From contig PXRL01000022.1 in the NCBI GenBank assembly GCA_003020965.1, positions 1 through 64,000 of the forward strand: a stretch of DNA of 64,000 nucleotides, written 5' to 3'. Of the stretch, positions 1 to 8,520 are shown piece after piece. A program made the translations under genes and the position numbers. The notes under the pieces were generated by a model. The model saw only the letters and a list, made by a program, of their open reading frames with translations. It did not search any database and had not been told where the DNA came from. Origin of the DNA: Halobacteriales archaeon QS_4_69_225 (GTDB taxonomy: Archaea > Halobacteriota > Halobacteria > Halobacteriales > Haloarculaceae). The first letter of the stretch is position 1; every line of letters starts with the position of its first letter.

Positions 1-1
1 C

Positions 2-682
2 CGGGAACCGGAGGTGTTCCTGATGGACGAGCCGCTGGCGAACCTCGACGCCGAACTGCGGGTCCACATGCGGACCCAGCTCCAGCGGCTCCACCGCGAG
101 CTCGACACCACCATCATCTACGTCACCCACGACCAGGCCCAGGCGATGACGATGTCGGACCGCATCGCGGTCATCGATTCGGGCGAACTCCAGCAGGTCG
201 ACCCGCCGCTGACCTGCTACAACGAGCCGGACAACCTGTTCGTCGCCGGCTTCATCGGCTCGCCGGCGATGAACTTCGTCGAGGGCGAGATCACCGAGGA
301 CGGATTCACCTCGACGTACATGGACCTGGAGTTCGATCCCGCCTCCCAGGGCGTCGAGCGGGGTCAGGCGGTCACGCTCGGCGTCCGCCCCGAGGACGTC
401 TATCTCGAGCGGAACAGCGAACAGGCGGCCGTTCCCACGGGCACCTACGACCGTATCGTCGACGTGCTCGAACCGATGGGCGACGAGATGTTCATCTACC
501 TGCTGTCCGACGAGGACGTCGAGGCCAGCGCCGAGGGCCGCGGCGAGGGTCAAACCCTGATGAGTGTCGGCCCCGAGGAGGTCCTCGGAGAGGGCGAGAA
601 CGTCGAGGTCGTCTTCGACCGCGACAAGATTCACCTCTTCGACACCGAGGCCGGGCGGGCCATCGTCCACGGACTGGAGTGA
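2..682 (+). CDS. Sugar ABC transporter ATP-binding protein, C-terminal part (MalK/UgpC type)
   Basis: This is the last 226 codons of the ATPase of a carbohydrate importer. The frame is open through the left edge, so the Walker A, Q-loop and signature motifs are outside the window. What is visible is the Walker B and D-loop segment (FLMDEPLANLD) at the very start, the switch histidine in YVTHDQ, and then a beta-rich TOBE regulatory half containing GVRPEDV. The ATPase sits on the inner face of the membrane and powers uptake through two permeases that are not in the window. The next intact genes encode sucrose or fructan enzymes, so a fructose-containing sugar is a plausible substrate, but that is inferred from position only. 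Confidence 0.9.
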   Translation, partial: REPEVFLMDEPLANLDAELRVHMRTQLQRLHRELDTTIIYVTHDQAQAMTMSDRIAVIDSGELQQVDPPLTCYNEPDNLFVAGFIGSPAMNFVEGEITEDGFTSTYMDLEFDPASQGVERGQAVTLGVRPEDVYLERNSEQAAVPTGTYDRIVDVLEPMGDEMFIYLLSDEDVEASAEGRGEGQTLMSVGPEEVLGEGENVEVVFDRDKIHLFDTEAGRAIVHGLE

Positions 683-822
683 CTGCCGGGGCCGGTCCGC
701 CGGACCACGCCGTACCGTCCCCGACGGGCGCACCGGGTCCGACGGCTCGATGACCTCCTTTCGGATGCCTGCAACAAAGTTAGGTCGACCGCCGCCGAGT
801 CGTCGCCCGCCCTCACTCCGCG

Positions 823-1251
823 ATGACCGGCATCGGGCTCGCGCTCCCGAGCGAGGAGCACAGCGCGACCGACCTCATCGAGTACGCACGGCGAGCCGAG
901 GAGGCCGGCTTCGACTTCGTCTCCGGCTCTGACCGCTACCACCCCTGATCGAGCGACCGGGGTCACTCCCCGTTCGTGCGGTCGACGCTCGGCGGCATCG
1001 CCGCGGTGACCGACGGGATAGACGTCGGCGTCGACGTCGCCGCGCCAATCGTCCGGATGCGTCCGGCCGTTTACGCACGGGCGGCCGCTACCGCCGCGGC
1101 GATAACCGACCCGGACCCGCAGGTACACGTCGACGGCATCGAGGCGGCGGTCGACGCGGGCTACGACCACGTCTACACCCACCGGATCGGCGACGACCAG
1201 GAGACGCTCGTCGACATGTACCGGAAGGAGGTTCTCCCGTCGTTTTCGTAG
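823..1251 (+). pseudogene. Remnant of an F420-dependent LLM-class oxidoreductase
   Basis: A start at 823 opens a luciferase-like N-terminus (MTGIGLALPSEEHSATDLIE, then YARRAEEAGFDFVS). The frame stops at TGA 946-948 and continues in the same frame with GHSPF and STLGGIAAVTDGIDVGV. It then jumps to the typical family C-terminus (VDGIEAAVDAGYDHVYTHRI, ending EVLPSF). Only about 142 codons remain, whereas relatives have roughly 310-330, so about half of the barrel has been deleted in frame. The stop and the deletion together mean no functional enzyme. Relatives use coenzyme F420 as hydride carrier in the cytoplasm. Confidence 0.85.
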
Positions 1252-1592
1252 ACCGGGTCGTCTCCTCGGAGCGGAGTCCCGCTCGGGTCCGTCGTCGATC
1301 GTCCCGTGCCGCACGGTCTTTCCGTCCCGCCCGCGGATACGGCGACGGCAGGTTCGCGAGCGAAGTACCCCCGGAAGCCGAAGTGATGAACCCGCCATCG
1401 GACTCCGAGAAGTCGTTACACGACAGCAAGCCGGGCGAGTTGCTCCGGTACGTACTCGTGTCTGATGGGTTCCGGCCGGACGAACGCGGACCCCGGTACG
1501 ACCGGTAGTCCGACGCCGTCGGAGGACGATAGACCGACCCCGGCGGGCAGCCGCGGTCGGGACGATTCGACCGTCCGAGCGGGCTGAAAGGC
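1252..1592. other. Non-coding gap before the GH68 gene
   Basis: No gene can be supported here. A 40-codon frame on the plus strand (1386-1508) has no recognisable relative and is probably chance. The stretch may hold decayed sequence next to the dead oxidoreductase gene. Confidence 0.4.
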
Positions 1593-1598
1593 TTTTAT
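1593..1598 (+). promoter_or_regulatory. TATA box of the GH68 gene
   Basis: TTTTAT lies 24-29 bases before the ATG at 1622, the spacing expected for a haloarchaeal leaderless transcript. No Shine-Dalgarno sequence precedes this ATG. Confidence 0.55.
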
Positions 1599-1621
1599 TC
1601 GGCGTACAGTAAGTTACGTTC

Positions 1622-2977
1622 ATGACTGGAGAATCGGGGAGCGACCGCGACGCGGGCCGGTCGGCGTGGACGGCCGCACAGGGCGGAGCGATAGCCCGGA
1701 GCGCCGACACCGTCGCGCCGGTCATCCGGCCGCTGGAGACCGACCCGGCGGAGTCGGTTCACGTGTGGGACACCTGGCTGCTCCGCGACCGCGACGGCGG
1801 GCTGGCGACCGTCGACGGCTACCGGGTGGCCTTCTCGCTCACGGCGACGTCCGAGTTGCTCCCGGGCAAGCGCCACGACGTCGCCGAGATACGCTACTTC
1901 TACTCGCCGGACGGCCGCCGGTGGCACGACGGCGGGCCGGCCTTCGACGGCGGCCCGCTCGGCCAGCGCCAGTGGGCCGGCTCGGCGCTGTACGACGACG
2001 GCGACGTCTACGTCTACTACACGGCAGCCGGCGACGACGACGCTTCCGAACTGACCCACACCCAGCGGCCGGCGGTGGCACACGGCGGCCGGCTCGTCGG
2101 GGCCGCCGACGGGCTGGCCGTCGACGGCGAGTGGAACCACGAGGTGCTGTTCGAGCCCGACGGCACCTGGTACGAAACCGAAGAGCAGTCCCGCGGGATG
2201 ATCTACACGTTCCGCGACCCCTGGTTCTTCGAGGACCCCACCACGGGGCAAGCCTACCTGCTGTTCGAGGCGAACACGCCGGTCCCTGCCGACAGCGACG
2301 CCTGCGGCGGGGACGCCGCCCGGGAGTTCAACGGCAGCGTGGGCGTGGCGGCCTCGCCGACCGGCGACCCGCTGGAGTGGGAGCTGCGGCCGCCGCTGCT
2401 CGACGCCGTCTGCGTCAACCAGGAGCTCGAGCGGCCCCACGTCGTCCCGGCGGACGGGCGGTACTACCTGTTCGTCTCGAGTCACATGCACACCTTCGCG
2501 CCGGGTATCGACGGGTACGACGGCCTGTACGGGTTCGTCGCGGACTCCTTCCGCGGCGAGTACCGGCCGCTGAACGGCTCGGGACTCGTGGTGACCAACC
2601 CCGCGACCGCGCCGTTTCAGGCGTACTCCTGGATGGCGTTTCCGCACCGCGAGGAGGTGCTCGTCCAGAGCTTCTCCAACTACTTCGACTTCGACGGCGA
2701 GTCGCTGGACGACATCGCCGGGCTGTCGGCCGACGAGCAGTTGCGGCGGTTCGGCGGGACGCTGGCGCCGACCGTCCGGCTGGCGGTCGACGGCGACCGG
2801 ACCCGGATCGTCGGGACCCTCGGACGCTGGCGGATGCCGCTGCCCGAGGAGCCGCTGCCGGAGCCGGACACGGACGACCGACGGCCGGGGGCGGCGACCC
2901 TCGCGGACCGACCGGTCGGGGTCGGCGTCGGCGACGCCGGCGGCTACCGCTCGCCGTCCGGCGGCGAGCGGGGGTAA
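1622..2977 (+). CDS. GH68 family fructosyltransferase (levansucrase/invertase type)
   Basis: This 451-residue protein has the landmarks of glycoside hydrolase family 68, which transfers or releases fructose from sucrose. VWDTW carries the nucleophile aspartate, WAGSA follows, FRDP carries the transition-state aspartate, YLLFEANTP is the family signature, and ELERPHVV carries the acid/base glutamate. AYSWMAFP lies in the last blade of the five-bladed propeller. No signal peptide is visible, so export, if any, is not by a classical route. The last 34 bases overlap the convergent GH32 gene. Family assignment is firm. Whether it makes levan, makes inulin or mainly hydrolyses sucrose cannot be read from the sequence. 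Confidence 0.92.
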   Translation: MTGESGSDRDAGRSAWTAAQGGAIARSADTVAPVIRPLETDPAESVHVWDTWLLRDRDGGLATVDGYRVAFSLTATSELLPGKRHDVAEIRYFYSPDGRRWHDGGPAFDGGPLGQRQWAGSALYDDGDVYVYYTAAGDDDASELTHTQRPAVAHGGRLVGAADGLAVDGEWNHEVLFEPDGTWYETEEQSRGMIYTFRDPWFFEDPTTGQAYLLFEANTPVPADSDACGGDAAREFNGSVGVAASPTGDPLEWELRPPLLDAVCVNQELERPHVVPADGRYYLFVSSHMHTFAPGIDGYDGLYGFVADSFRGEYRPLNGSGLVVTNPATAPFQAYSWMAFPHREEVLVQSFSNYFDFDGESLDDIAGLSADEQLRRFGGTLAPTVRLAVDGDRTRIVGTLGRWRMPLPEEPLPEPDTDDRRPGAATLADRPVGVGVGDAGGYRSPSGGERG

Positions 2978-5085
2978 CCGTCGCCGAGCCGCCAGACGGA
3001 GAGATCCCGGACGGTCGCCCGGCCGTCGTCGGCGGCCAGGGAGACGCCGACGCTGTCGTCGCGGGTCGGGTAGATCCGGCTCGTCAGGCAGTGCCGTCCG
3101 TTGGCGTACACCTCGAGCACCGACCGATCGAGGAAGCACCGTAGCGACAGCGGCTCGTCGTACGGCGGAACGGCCATCCGCTGTGTGTCGGCCGCCACCC
3201 GGGGGTCGTCGCTGGCGGCCGTCCGGTCGACGACGAGTTCGCCGTCGCGGCCGTACTGGAGGACGGTCCGTTCGGCCCGGTCGGGCGACTCGAAGACCGA
3301 CAGCTCGGCGGCCGCCGCGTCTCGCAGCCCCACCTCGAGGTCGAGCTCCAGCGTTCGGCCGGCGACGTCGAGCCGGCGGCGCTCGCCGGCCGACAGCTCG
3401 AAGGTCGCGTCGTCGAGGAGCCGCTCGGTCCGGAGCTGCCGGACCTCCGCGGCGGGCCGCTGGCGGAGGTCACCGTCGGGGCCGACCGACAGCACCCGCG
3501 GCAGCGACAGCGCCCCCGACCAGCCGGCGTCCCACTGGGCGTCGAGGTCCCGCGCCTCCGGCAGCCAGCCGAAGGTGACGTGGCGGTCGCCGTCGGCGAG
3601 CGACTGCGGGGCGTAGAAGTCGCCGTGGTCGAGAATGCCCCGGCGGTCGACCACGAAGCGACCGTCCCGGATGTCGCCCAGGAAGTAGACGACGTCCTCG
3701 CAGTTGGAGACGTGCAGCAGCCGCCGGTCGCCGAGGTCGAGCAGCTCCGGACACTCCCAGACGGTGTCGTCGGAGGCCCACTCGCCGACGAGCAGCGGCC
3801 CCTCGTAGCGCCACTCCCGGAGGTCCTCGGAGCTGTACCGCAGCGCCGCGCCGCCGCGGTCGACGAGTCCGGTGCCGATGATCTGCTGCCACCGGCCCGC
3901 CTCCCGCCAGACGCAGTGGTCGCGGAACTCCGCCTCCCAGTGTTCGGTCTCGAGGACGTCGACGTCGGGCGGCGGCGCCTCGATGACGGGGTTGTCGGGG
4001 TGTTTCTCCCACCGCCGGAGGGCGTCGTCGGCGGCGGTCGCCAGACACGGCAGCTGTCGGCGGCCGTCGCCGCCGGTGTACAGCAGCGTCGGCGTGCCGT
4101 CGTCGTCGATCGCACAGCCGGACCAGCAGCCGTTCCGGTCGGGGCCGTCCGGCGACGGCGACAGCGCCACCGGCTCGTCGCGCCACCGGACGAGGTCCTC
4201 GCTGGAAGCGTGGCCCCAGTGGATGGTGTCGTGGAACGGGCCGGCGGGGTTGTACTGGTAGAACACGTGGAACCGGCCGTTCCAGCGGACGAGGCCGTTG
4301 GGATCGTTCAGCCAGTTCGCGGGGGCGGTGAAGTGATAGGCCGGGCGGTCGTCGGCGTCGAGGGCCCGACGCATGGCGGCCATCTCTTCGGCGTCCCGCG
4401 GGCGACCCGGCTCCGGGACGTCGTCGGCGACGGCGGCCAGACAGCCGGCGACGAGGCGGTCCCGCGTCGCCGCCACCGCCTCGGCGGCCGGCCGGTCGAA
4501 GGAAAGCGGCGCGCCGACGCCGAGCACCGATCCGGGGTCGGCGTCCCAGCCGACGACCGGCATCCGGTGGGGGACGTCGTGGTCGCCCCGGACCGTCGAC
4601 GCCAGCACCTCACCCCGGGCCGGCAGGACGCTCTCGTAGGCGGCGGTGCCGACCGCGCCGCGGTCGCAGACGCGGAGCCGGAGGTCGTCGAACGACTCGA
4701 CGGCGGGGTGGCCGTCGTGGAGACGCCGCCAGAGGACGCCCGTGGGGTCGGTGATTGTCTCGGCGCCGACGGCGTCCGGCGGGACCGTCTCGATTCCGAG
4801 GGCGTCGACGTTGGCCATCGCCCGCAGCGTCAACAGCAGGCCGCCGCCCGAGGCGAGGTGTCGCTCCACGGCGGGCGCGTGGGCCGAAAGCGGCGACGGC
4901 GCCTCCAGCGGCGCTTCGCGGTGCCACCAGAGGGCGTCGAACCGGTCGGCGGCGTCCGCCAGCGCGTCGAAGCGGACCGGCTCGGCGGCCGTCGACGTCC
5001 CGTCGAGCCACTCCAGGGCGGCCGCCTGTTCGGCCGAACGGGGGCCGTCGTGGAGGAACCCGACGACCTCCGGCGGGTCGGTCAT
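2944..5085 (-). CDS. GH32 family beta-fructosidase with an extra N-terminal domain
   Basis: A 713-residue glycosidase likely to cleave sucrose or fructans. The GH32 part begins near residue 250. WLNDPNGL holds the nucleophile D261, FRDH replaces the usual RDP motif, and WECPELL holds the acid/base glutamate. A C-terminal beta-sandwich (FLDRSVLEVYANG) follows. Residues 1-230 do not belong to GH32; FLHDGPRS and SGGGLLLTL suggest a ThuA/glutamine-amidotransferase-like fold, seen in some archaeal homologues. I start at ATG 5085 (MTDPPEVVGFLHDG); an upstream in-frame start would add 25 residues that look like translated intergenic DNA. Its 3' end overlaps the GH68 gene tail to tail by 34 bases. 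Confidence 0.9.
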   Translation of the reverse strand: MTDPPEVVGFLHDGPRSAEQAAALEWLDGTSTAAEPVRFDALADAADRFDALWWHREAPLEAPSPLSAHAPAVERHLASGGGLLLTLRAMANVDALGIETVPPDAVGAETITDPTGVLWRRLHDGHPAVESFDDLRLRVCDRGAVGTAAYESVLPARGEVLASTVRGDHDVPHRMPVVGWDADPGSVLGVGAPLSFDRPAAEAVAATRDRLVAGCLAAVADDVPEPGRPRDAEEMAAMRRALDADDRPAYHFTAPANWLNDPNGLVRWNGRFHVFYQYNPAGPFHDTIHWGHASSEDLVRWRDEPVALSPSPDGPDRNGCWSGCAIDDDGTPTLLYTGGDGRRQLPCLATAADDALRRWEKHPDNPVIEAPPPDVDVLETEHWEAEFRDHCVWREAGRWQQIIGTGLVDRGGAALRYSSEDLREWRYEGPLLVGEWASDDTVWECPELLDLGDRRLLHVSNCEDVVYFLGDIRDGRFVVDRRGILDHGDFYAPQSLADGDRHVTFGWLPEARDLDAQWDAGWSGALSLPRVLSVGPDGDLRQRPAAEVRQLRTERLLDDATFELSAGERRRLDVAGRTLELDLEVGLRDAAAAELSVFESPDRAERTVLQYGRDGELVVDRTAASDDPRVAADTQRMAVPPYDEPLSLRCFLDRSVLEVYANGRHCLTSRIYPTRDDSVGVSLAADDGRATVRDLSVWRLGDGYPRSPPDGER

Positions 5086-5143
5086 GGACCGTGTACTCGC
5101 CACCGGGTAAAAACCGTAGCGGAATCGGGTGCCGGCGGGGCGA

Positions 5144-5434
5144 TCACCGCCGGCTCGCACAGCGCCCGCAGTCGGAGCCGTCGCCGGCGGCGGCCCCGCA
5201 GCGGCGGCACCGGTCGACGGTCCCGGTCGGCACCACCGCCTCGGCGGCCGGCGGCCGGACGAACCGACCGGCCGACCACTCCTCGGCGACGCGGTCGTCC
5301 CGGACGACCCGTCGGACGAGCTCGCCGTCCCGCATCCGCATCAGCAGCCGCCAGAGGCCGAGAAACAGCAGTGTCGGCGAGACGACGACGAGAACCGCGA
5401 CGGCGAGACGGAAGCCGAGCTCGACCGGCGTCAT
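5144..5434 (-). CDS. Small membrane protein with C-terminal zinc ribbon
   Basis: This 96-residue protein starts at MTPVELGFRLAVAVLVVVSP. One strong transmembrane segment occupies residues 8-28. A basic stretch follows (MRMRDGELVRRV), and then a C-terminal zinc ribbon with CRRC and CGRC. The pattern of one helix plus a small ribbon is common among haloarchaeal proteins of unknown function. It lies 58 bases upstream of the GH32 gene on the same strand and may be co-transcribed with it, though nothing in the sequence links it to sugar use. The start was chosen because the preceding codons have no conserved look. Confidence 0.75.
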   Translation of the reverse strand: MTPVELGFRLAVAVLVVVSPTLLFLGLWRLLMRMRDGELVRRVVRDDRVAEEWSAGRFVRPPAAEAVVPTGTVDRCRRCGAAAGDGSDCGRCASRR

Positions 5435-5509
5435 ATCCGGCAGAGGGGCGGCAGCGTCTTGAATCCCGCGCCGACCCCACCGGTACTGGTTAATCACGGC
5501 TAAATGCAT

Positions 5510-6110
5510 GCGAACGGAACGGACAGAACGTCGGAAGCCCCCGCGCTCTCGGCCGCCGCGACTCGCCGTGCTCGCGTGTCGTCGCTCCGTGCGTCGCTCC
5601 CCCCGCTCGCTTCGTCACGAGGCCTCCCTCGCTTCGCTCGCTCGGCCTCGCTGTCGTCCGAAAATCCAAGAGGTTCGTGACCACGGACGACCGGCGGTCT
5701 TTCGAACGACGCTCCGCCGGCGACCGCAGGGAGCCGCGGAGCGGCACTCTGTCGAACCCTCGCTCGCTTCACCCGCGAGGACGCCGCTCCGCCTCAGGGG
5801 CCTCCCTTTCTTCGATCGGTCGGCCTCGTCGTCTCCCGAAATCAGCGATTGCCGGGAGTGAGCGGATCGGAGATCCGCGATCTACGGAAGAGCTTCGCTC
5901 TTCCGGTATGACGAACGACGGCTCCGCGAGCCGTCGCTCGAACCACGGTCCTCGGACCCCGTCCTGCGGTCTCCTCGCTGTCGTCGGCGCACGGCGCCGA
6001 CTGCCTGAGGGATCTTCGGTCCCTCTCGGCGTGCGTCGTCTCGCTCGCCGAGAGCCCAGCCCCTTCCGACCCCGCCCAGCGGTGGATTTTCCCCAGCATC
6101 GCGTAACTAA
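5510..6110. repeat. Hairpin-rich non-coding tract
   Basis: No gene is supported across 5435-6165. The left part (5560-5660) is rich in the GCTTCGCTCGC type of repeat. The right part holds a run of palindromes with three-base loops: 5862-5878 (7-bp arms, loop GGA), 5885-5905 (9-bp arms, loop TTC), 5916-5936 (9-bp arms, loop CGC), 5983-6001 (8-bp arms, loop ACG) and 6007-6025 (8-bp arms with one G-T pair, loop TTC). Segment 5647-5710 matches the reverse complement of 57608-57671 at 54 of 64 positions, so this tract belongs to the same repeat family as the tract near 57.6 kb. Confidence 0.8.
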
Positions 6111-6165
6111 ACAGTGCCGACCTGATCGGCGCAGGCTTCTTTCTCGCGGGGCCGCGAGTGGAGTC

Positions 6166-6666
6166 ATGAGCGACGAGACGGACCCGGAGCTCACGCACGT
6201 CACCGACGAGGGCGACGCACAGATGGTCGACGTCGGCGGCAAACCCGACACGGCACGGCGGGCGGTCGCCGCCGGCGAGATCCGGTTGCGGCCGTCGACG
6301 ATCGAGGCCATCCGCGGCGACGACGTCGGGAAGGGCGATGTCCTCGCCGTCGCCCGCGTCGGGGCGATCCAGGCCGTCAAACACACCTGGGAGACGGTGC
6401 CGATGTGCCATCAGATTCCGATCACCGACGTCGACGTCGCCTTCGAGTTCGACGAGGAGCGCGTCGAACTGGGGGTGGCCGTCGAGACGACCGGCAAGAC
6501 CGGCTGCGAGATGGAGGCGCTGGAGGGCGTCACCACCGGGCTCAACGTCGTCTGGGACATGGTGAAGGCCGCCGAGAAGGACGACGACGGCGGCTACCCC
6601 GCGACCCGGATCGGCGGCGTCGAGGTGCGGGAGAAGACGAAGCGACCGCTACGGGAAGAGGAGTAA
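6166..6666 (+). CDS. moaC: Cyclic pyranopterin monophosphate synthase MoaC
   Basis: MoaC converts the MoaA product 3',8-cH2GTP into cyclic pyranopterin monophosphate, the first stable intermediate of molybdenum cofactor synthesis, in the cytoplasm. The 166 residues match a full-length MoaC. Active-site segments are PMCHQIPIT (cysteine and histidine), TGKTGCEMEALEGV (acidic residues) and VVWDMVKA (aspartate and lysine). ATG 6166 gives the expected N-terminus THVTDEGDAQMVDVGGK. It stands alone after the hairpin tract. Its last 18 bases overlap the convergent membrane-protein gene. Confidence 0.95.
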   Translation: MSDETDPELTHVTDEGDAQMVDVGGKPDTARRAVAAGEIRLRPSTIEAIRGDDVGKGDVLAVARVGAIQAVKHTWETVPMCHQIPITDVDVAFEFDEERVELGVAVETTGKTGCEMEALEGVTTGLNVVWDMVKAAEKDDDGGYPATRIGGVEVREKTKRPLREEE

Positions 6667-6975
6667 CACGATCGCCCAGCCGACGGCCGTCGTCGCCGTG
6701 AGGTACAGGAGCGCGGCGGCGGGCAACGACAGCGCCTCCGTCGACGTCGACCGGTCGGGGTCGGTCTCGTGTGTCACCCCGCCGGTACGGCGGCCGCCGA
6801 AGCCGACGCCGACGCCGACCCACGCGAGGGCCGCCAGCAGCGTCACGGCGAGCACCGCGTTCGGAAAGGCGACGACGTCGACGACCGAGAGACCGCCGAA
6901 ACCCGCCAGCGTCCCGAGCGGGAGCCAGACGCCGAAGTTCGCCAGCGGCGCCGTCGGGTCGACCGGGACGTCCAC
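6649..6975 (-). CDS. Small membrane protein, N-terminus altered at a repeat junction
   Basis: The protein has three predicted membrane segments: LANFGVWLPLGTLAGFGGL, AVLAVTLLAALAWVGVGVGF, and near the end LYLTATTAVGWAIVLLLFP. The frame runs upstream into the 96-bp direct repeat at 6957-7052, so the natural first codons have probably been replaced. An in-frame GTG at 6975, inside the repeat, could serve as a start and gives 108 residues beginning (V)DVPVDPTAPLANFG. Function is unknown. It may be a living gene with a new start or a truncated remnant. Confidence 0.55.
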   Translation of the reverse strand: MDVPVDPTAPLANFGVWLPLGTLAGFGGLSVVDVVAFPNAVLAVTLLAALAWVGVGVGFGGRRTGGVTHETDPDRSTSTEALSLPAAALLYLTATTAVGWAIVLLLFP

Positions 6976-7052
6976 GCGACGCCGGAGGGACGCGACGGGA
7001 TTGAATCCGTCGGTCCCCGGCGGGGTCGTCACTCGACGGGGGCAGCGGCGAG
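6957..7052. repeat. 96-bp perfect direct repeat, left copy
   Basis: The 96 bases are identical to 8449-8544, in the same orientation and 1492 bp apart. The right-hand 24 bases of the unit are the last codons and stop of hflX (LAAAPVE, stop), so this copy carries an orphan hflX tail. Flanking bases differ immediately outside on both sides. Confidence 0.9.
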
Positions 7053-8448
7053 TGTCGGCCCGGATTACGTTCGACAAGCCGCTCGGAGGCGAGCGGCTGG
7101 TCGTCACGGTCGACGATGAGTGCATGCCGATTGCCGGCCGTACCGACGTGTGAGTGCCGTCGGTGACAGCCCTCCGGGAGGCGTCTTCATGCAGCGGGGC
7201 CGCACTCACGCCCTAACCGCGACTGAGGTGACCGGTGCCGGGAGCCTGCCGAGCGCCGTCCAGGTGTCGCTGCCCGCGACGCGCTCGTACAGCACCCCCT
7301 CGGCGGTGTCGGGCTCGTCGACGTCCCCCGTAGCGGTCCCCGCGTACAGCCGGGGTCGCTCGCCGGCTGTGGCGGTCAGCGCCCACGTGTACTCCGTCGG
7401 ATCCGGCGTTGGCGCTGCCCGCAGCGGGCTCCGGCCGTCCCCGACCTGGAACACCAGTGCCTCGGCGCCGCCGTCGCCCCAGTCGCCGGGCATACGCCGC
7501 CCGCCGCTGGTGTAGAGGCGCCCTTCGTGGGTGGCGAACTCGTGGAAGTAGCTGTACCCCTGGAACAGCTGGCCAGTGTCCAGTCGTGACCAGCCCCGGC
7601 CGGCCGTGGTGCTCCGGTACAGCCCCTGTCCCGTGGCGGCCAGCCACGTGTCGTCCGTCCGGTGGAGGTCGTGGACGTCCTCCGCGAGCCCGGCGTCGCG
7701 GCGCTCCCACTCGCCATCGGCCAGCAGGAGCACGCCGGTCCGCTCGACGCCCACCGCCAGCCCGTCGGCCAGCCGGAGCGTGTCGCTCACCTGGCCGCCG
7801 GCCGCCGAGACGACGACCCGTCCGCCGTCGAGCCAGCGCTCGGCTGCCGGTAGCTCCGGGAGCCGGTGGGTCGTCCAGGTCGCCCCGTCGTCCGAGGTGT
7901 ACACCGCAAGGGGGTCCCGACCGGCCACGACGTAGCCCTCGCCGTCAACCCGGAGATGCGTCGGGTCGTCGGTCGGGGTCGCCATCGGCGTGGGCGACTC
8001 CGTCAGCCCGCGGTACACGGTATCGGTGTCGAACCCGTATAGTTCATCGCCGCCGTCGACGACGACGGTCGCCCCCGATGGCCCCGGGACGGGCTCGGCT
8101 GTCCCGTCCACGATCCGGTACAGTCCGTCCCGAGTCCCCACGTAGTAGGTGCTCACTCACGTTCACCTCCCGGCAGTCGGTGTCGCGGTCGCTCGGCGAG
8201 ACTGCAGTCCCGGCGGACGGATGGAGACACACCTCAACATGGGTCAGGGCACGACCGTCGCCCATCTGAAGGCTCGGCAAACGCCGGTTTTGTCCGCGGT
8301 CCGACGGTCGACGGTGGCGAGGCCGGGGCACCCACAGTCGGGTCCGGGACCGGCCCACCAGAGCGCGGCAGATTTAGACCGGCGGCGGCACGATCCGATC
8401 CGTGGTCGCCACTGAGCCGACGTACTGCTACCAGTGTGGCGCGGAGCT
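7053..8448. mobile_element. Inserted segment between the 96-bp repeats
   Basis: This 1.4-kb segment lies between the two repeat copies and carries a beta-propeller gene and the start of a truncated zinc-ribbon gene. Bases 7053-7131 can be read as a plus-strand fragment (ITFDKPLGGERLVVTVDDE) that looks like a piece of a lost gene. No integrase or transposase is present, so mobility is inferred only from the flanking duplication. Confidence 0.45.
7206..8156 (-). CDS. Beta-propeller protein with BNR/Asp-box-like repeats
   Basis: A 316-residue protein starting with GTG (reads STYYVGTRDGLYRIVDGTAE). Repeated blades contain SDDGATW, GLYRSTTAGRGWSRL and similar Asp-box-like turns typical of sialidase or photosystem-assembly-like propellers. 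Blades open with GLYR or LYAGTATGDV. No signal peptide or membrane segment is visible, so it is probably cytoplasmic. Haloarchaea commonly carry a conserved propeller of this size without known function. It is the only complete gene in the segment bounded by the 96-bp repeats and may have arrived with it. Confidence 0.75.
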   Translation of the reverse strand: MSTYYVGTRDGLYRIVDGTAEPVPGPSGATVVVDGGDELYGFDTDTVYRGLTESPTPMATPTDDPTHLRVDGEGYVVAGRDPLAVYTSDDGATWTTHRLPELPAAERWLDGGRVVVSAAGGQVSDTLRLADGLAVGVERTGVLLLADGEWERRDAGLAEDVHDLHRTDDTWLAATGQGLYRSTTAGRGWSRLDTGQLFQGYSYFHEFATHEGRLYTSGGRRMPGDWGDGGAEALVFQVGDGRSPLRAAPTPDPTEYTWALTATAGERPRLYAGTATGDVDEPDTAEGVLYERVAGSDTWTALGRLPAPVTSVAVRA

Positions 8449-8520
8449 GGTCGACCGGGACGTCCACGCGACGCCGGAGGGACGCGACGGGATTGAATCC
8501 GTCGGTCCCCGGCGGGGTCG
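8402..8520 (+). pseudogene. Truncated N-terminus of a zinc-ribbon (possibly NUDIX) gene
   Basis: GTG 8402 opens with VATEPTYCYQCGAELVDRDV, the kind of short zinc ribbon that begins several haloarchaeal NUDIX hydrolases. A TATA-like TTTAGA lies about 28 bases upstream. After this point the frame enters the 96-bp repeat and then runs antisense into hflX, with no further conserved sequence. The second half of the ribbon and the catalytic domain are missing. Assignment to NUDIX rests on the N-terminus alone. Confidence 0.4.

Noticed and set aside
946..948. TGA in the oxidoreductase remnant as a selenocysteine codon
   Set aside because: Halobacteria lack selenocysteine machinery, relatives have Trp at this place, and a large deletion follows.
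5510..5861. Several overlapping frames of 80-120 codons in the hairpin tract
   Set aside because: They consist of Arg/Ser/Pro-rich translations of repeats on both strands, with no conserved segment.
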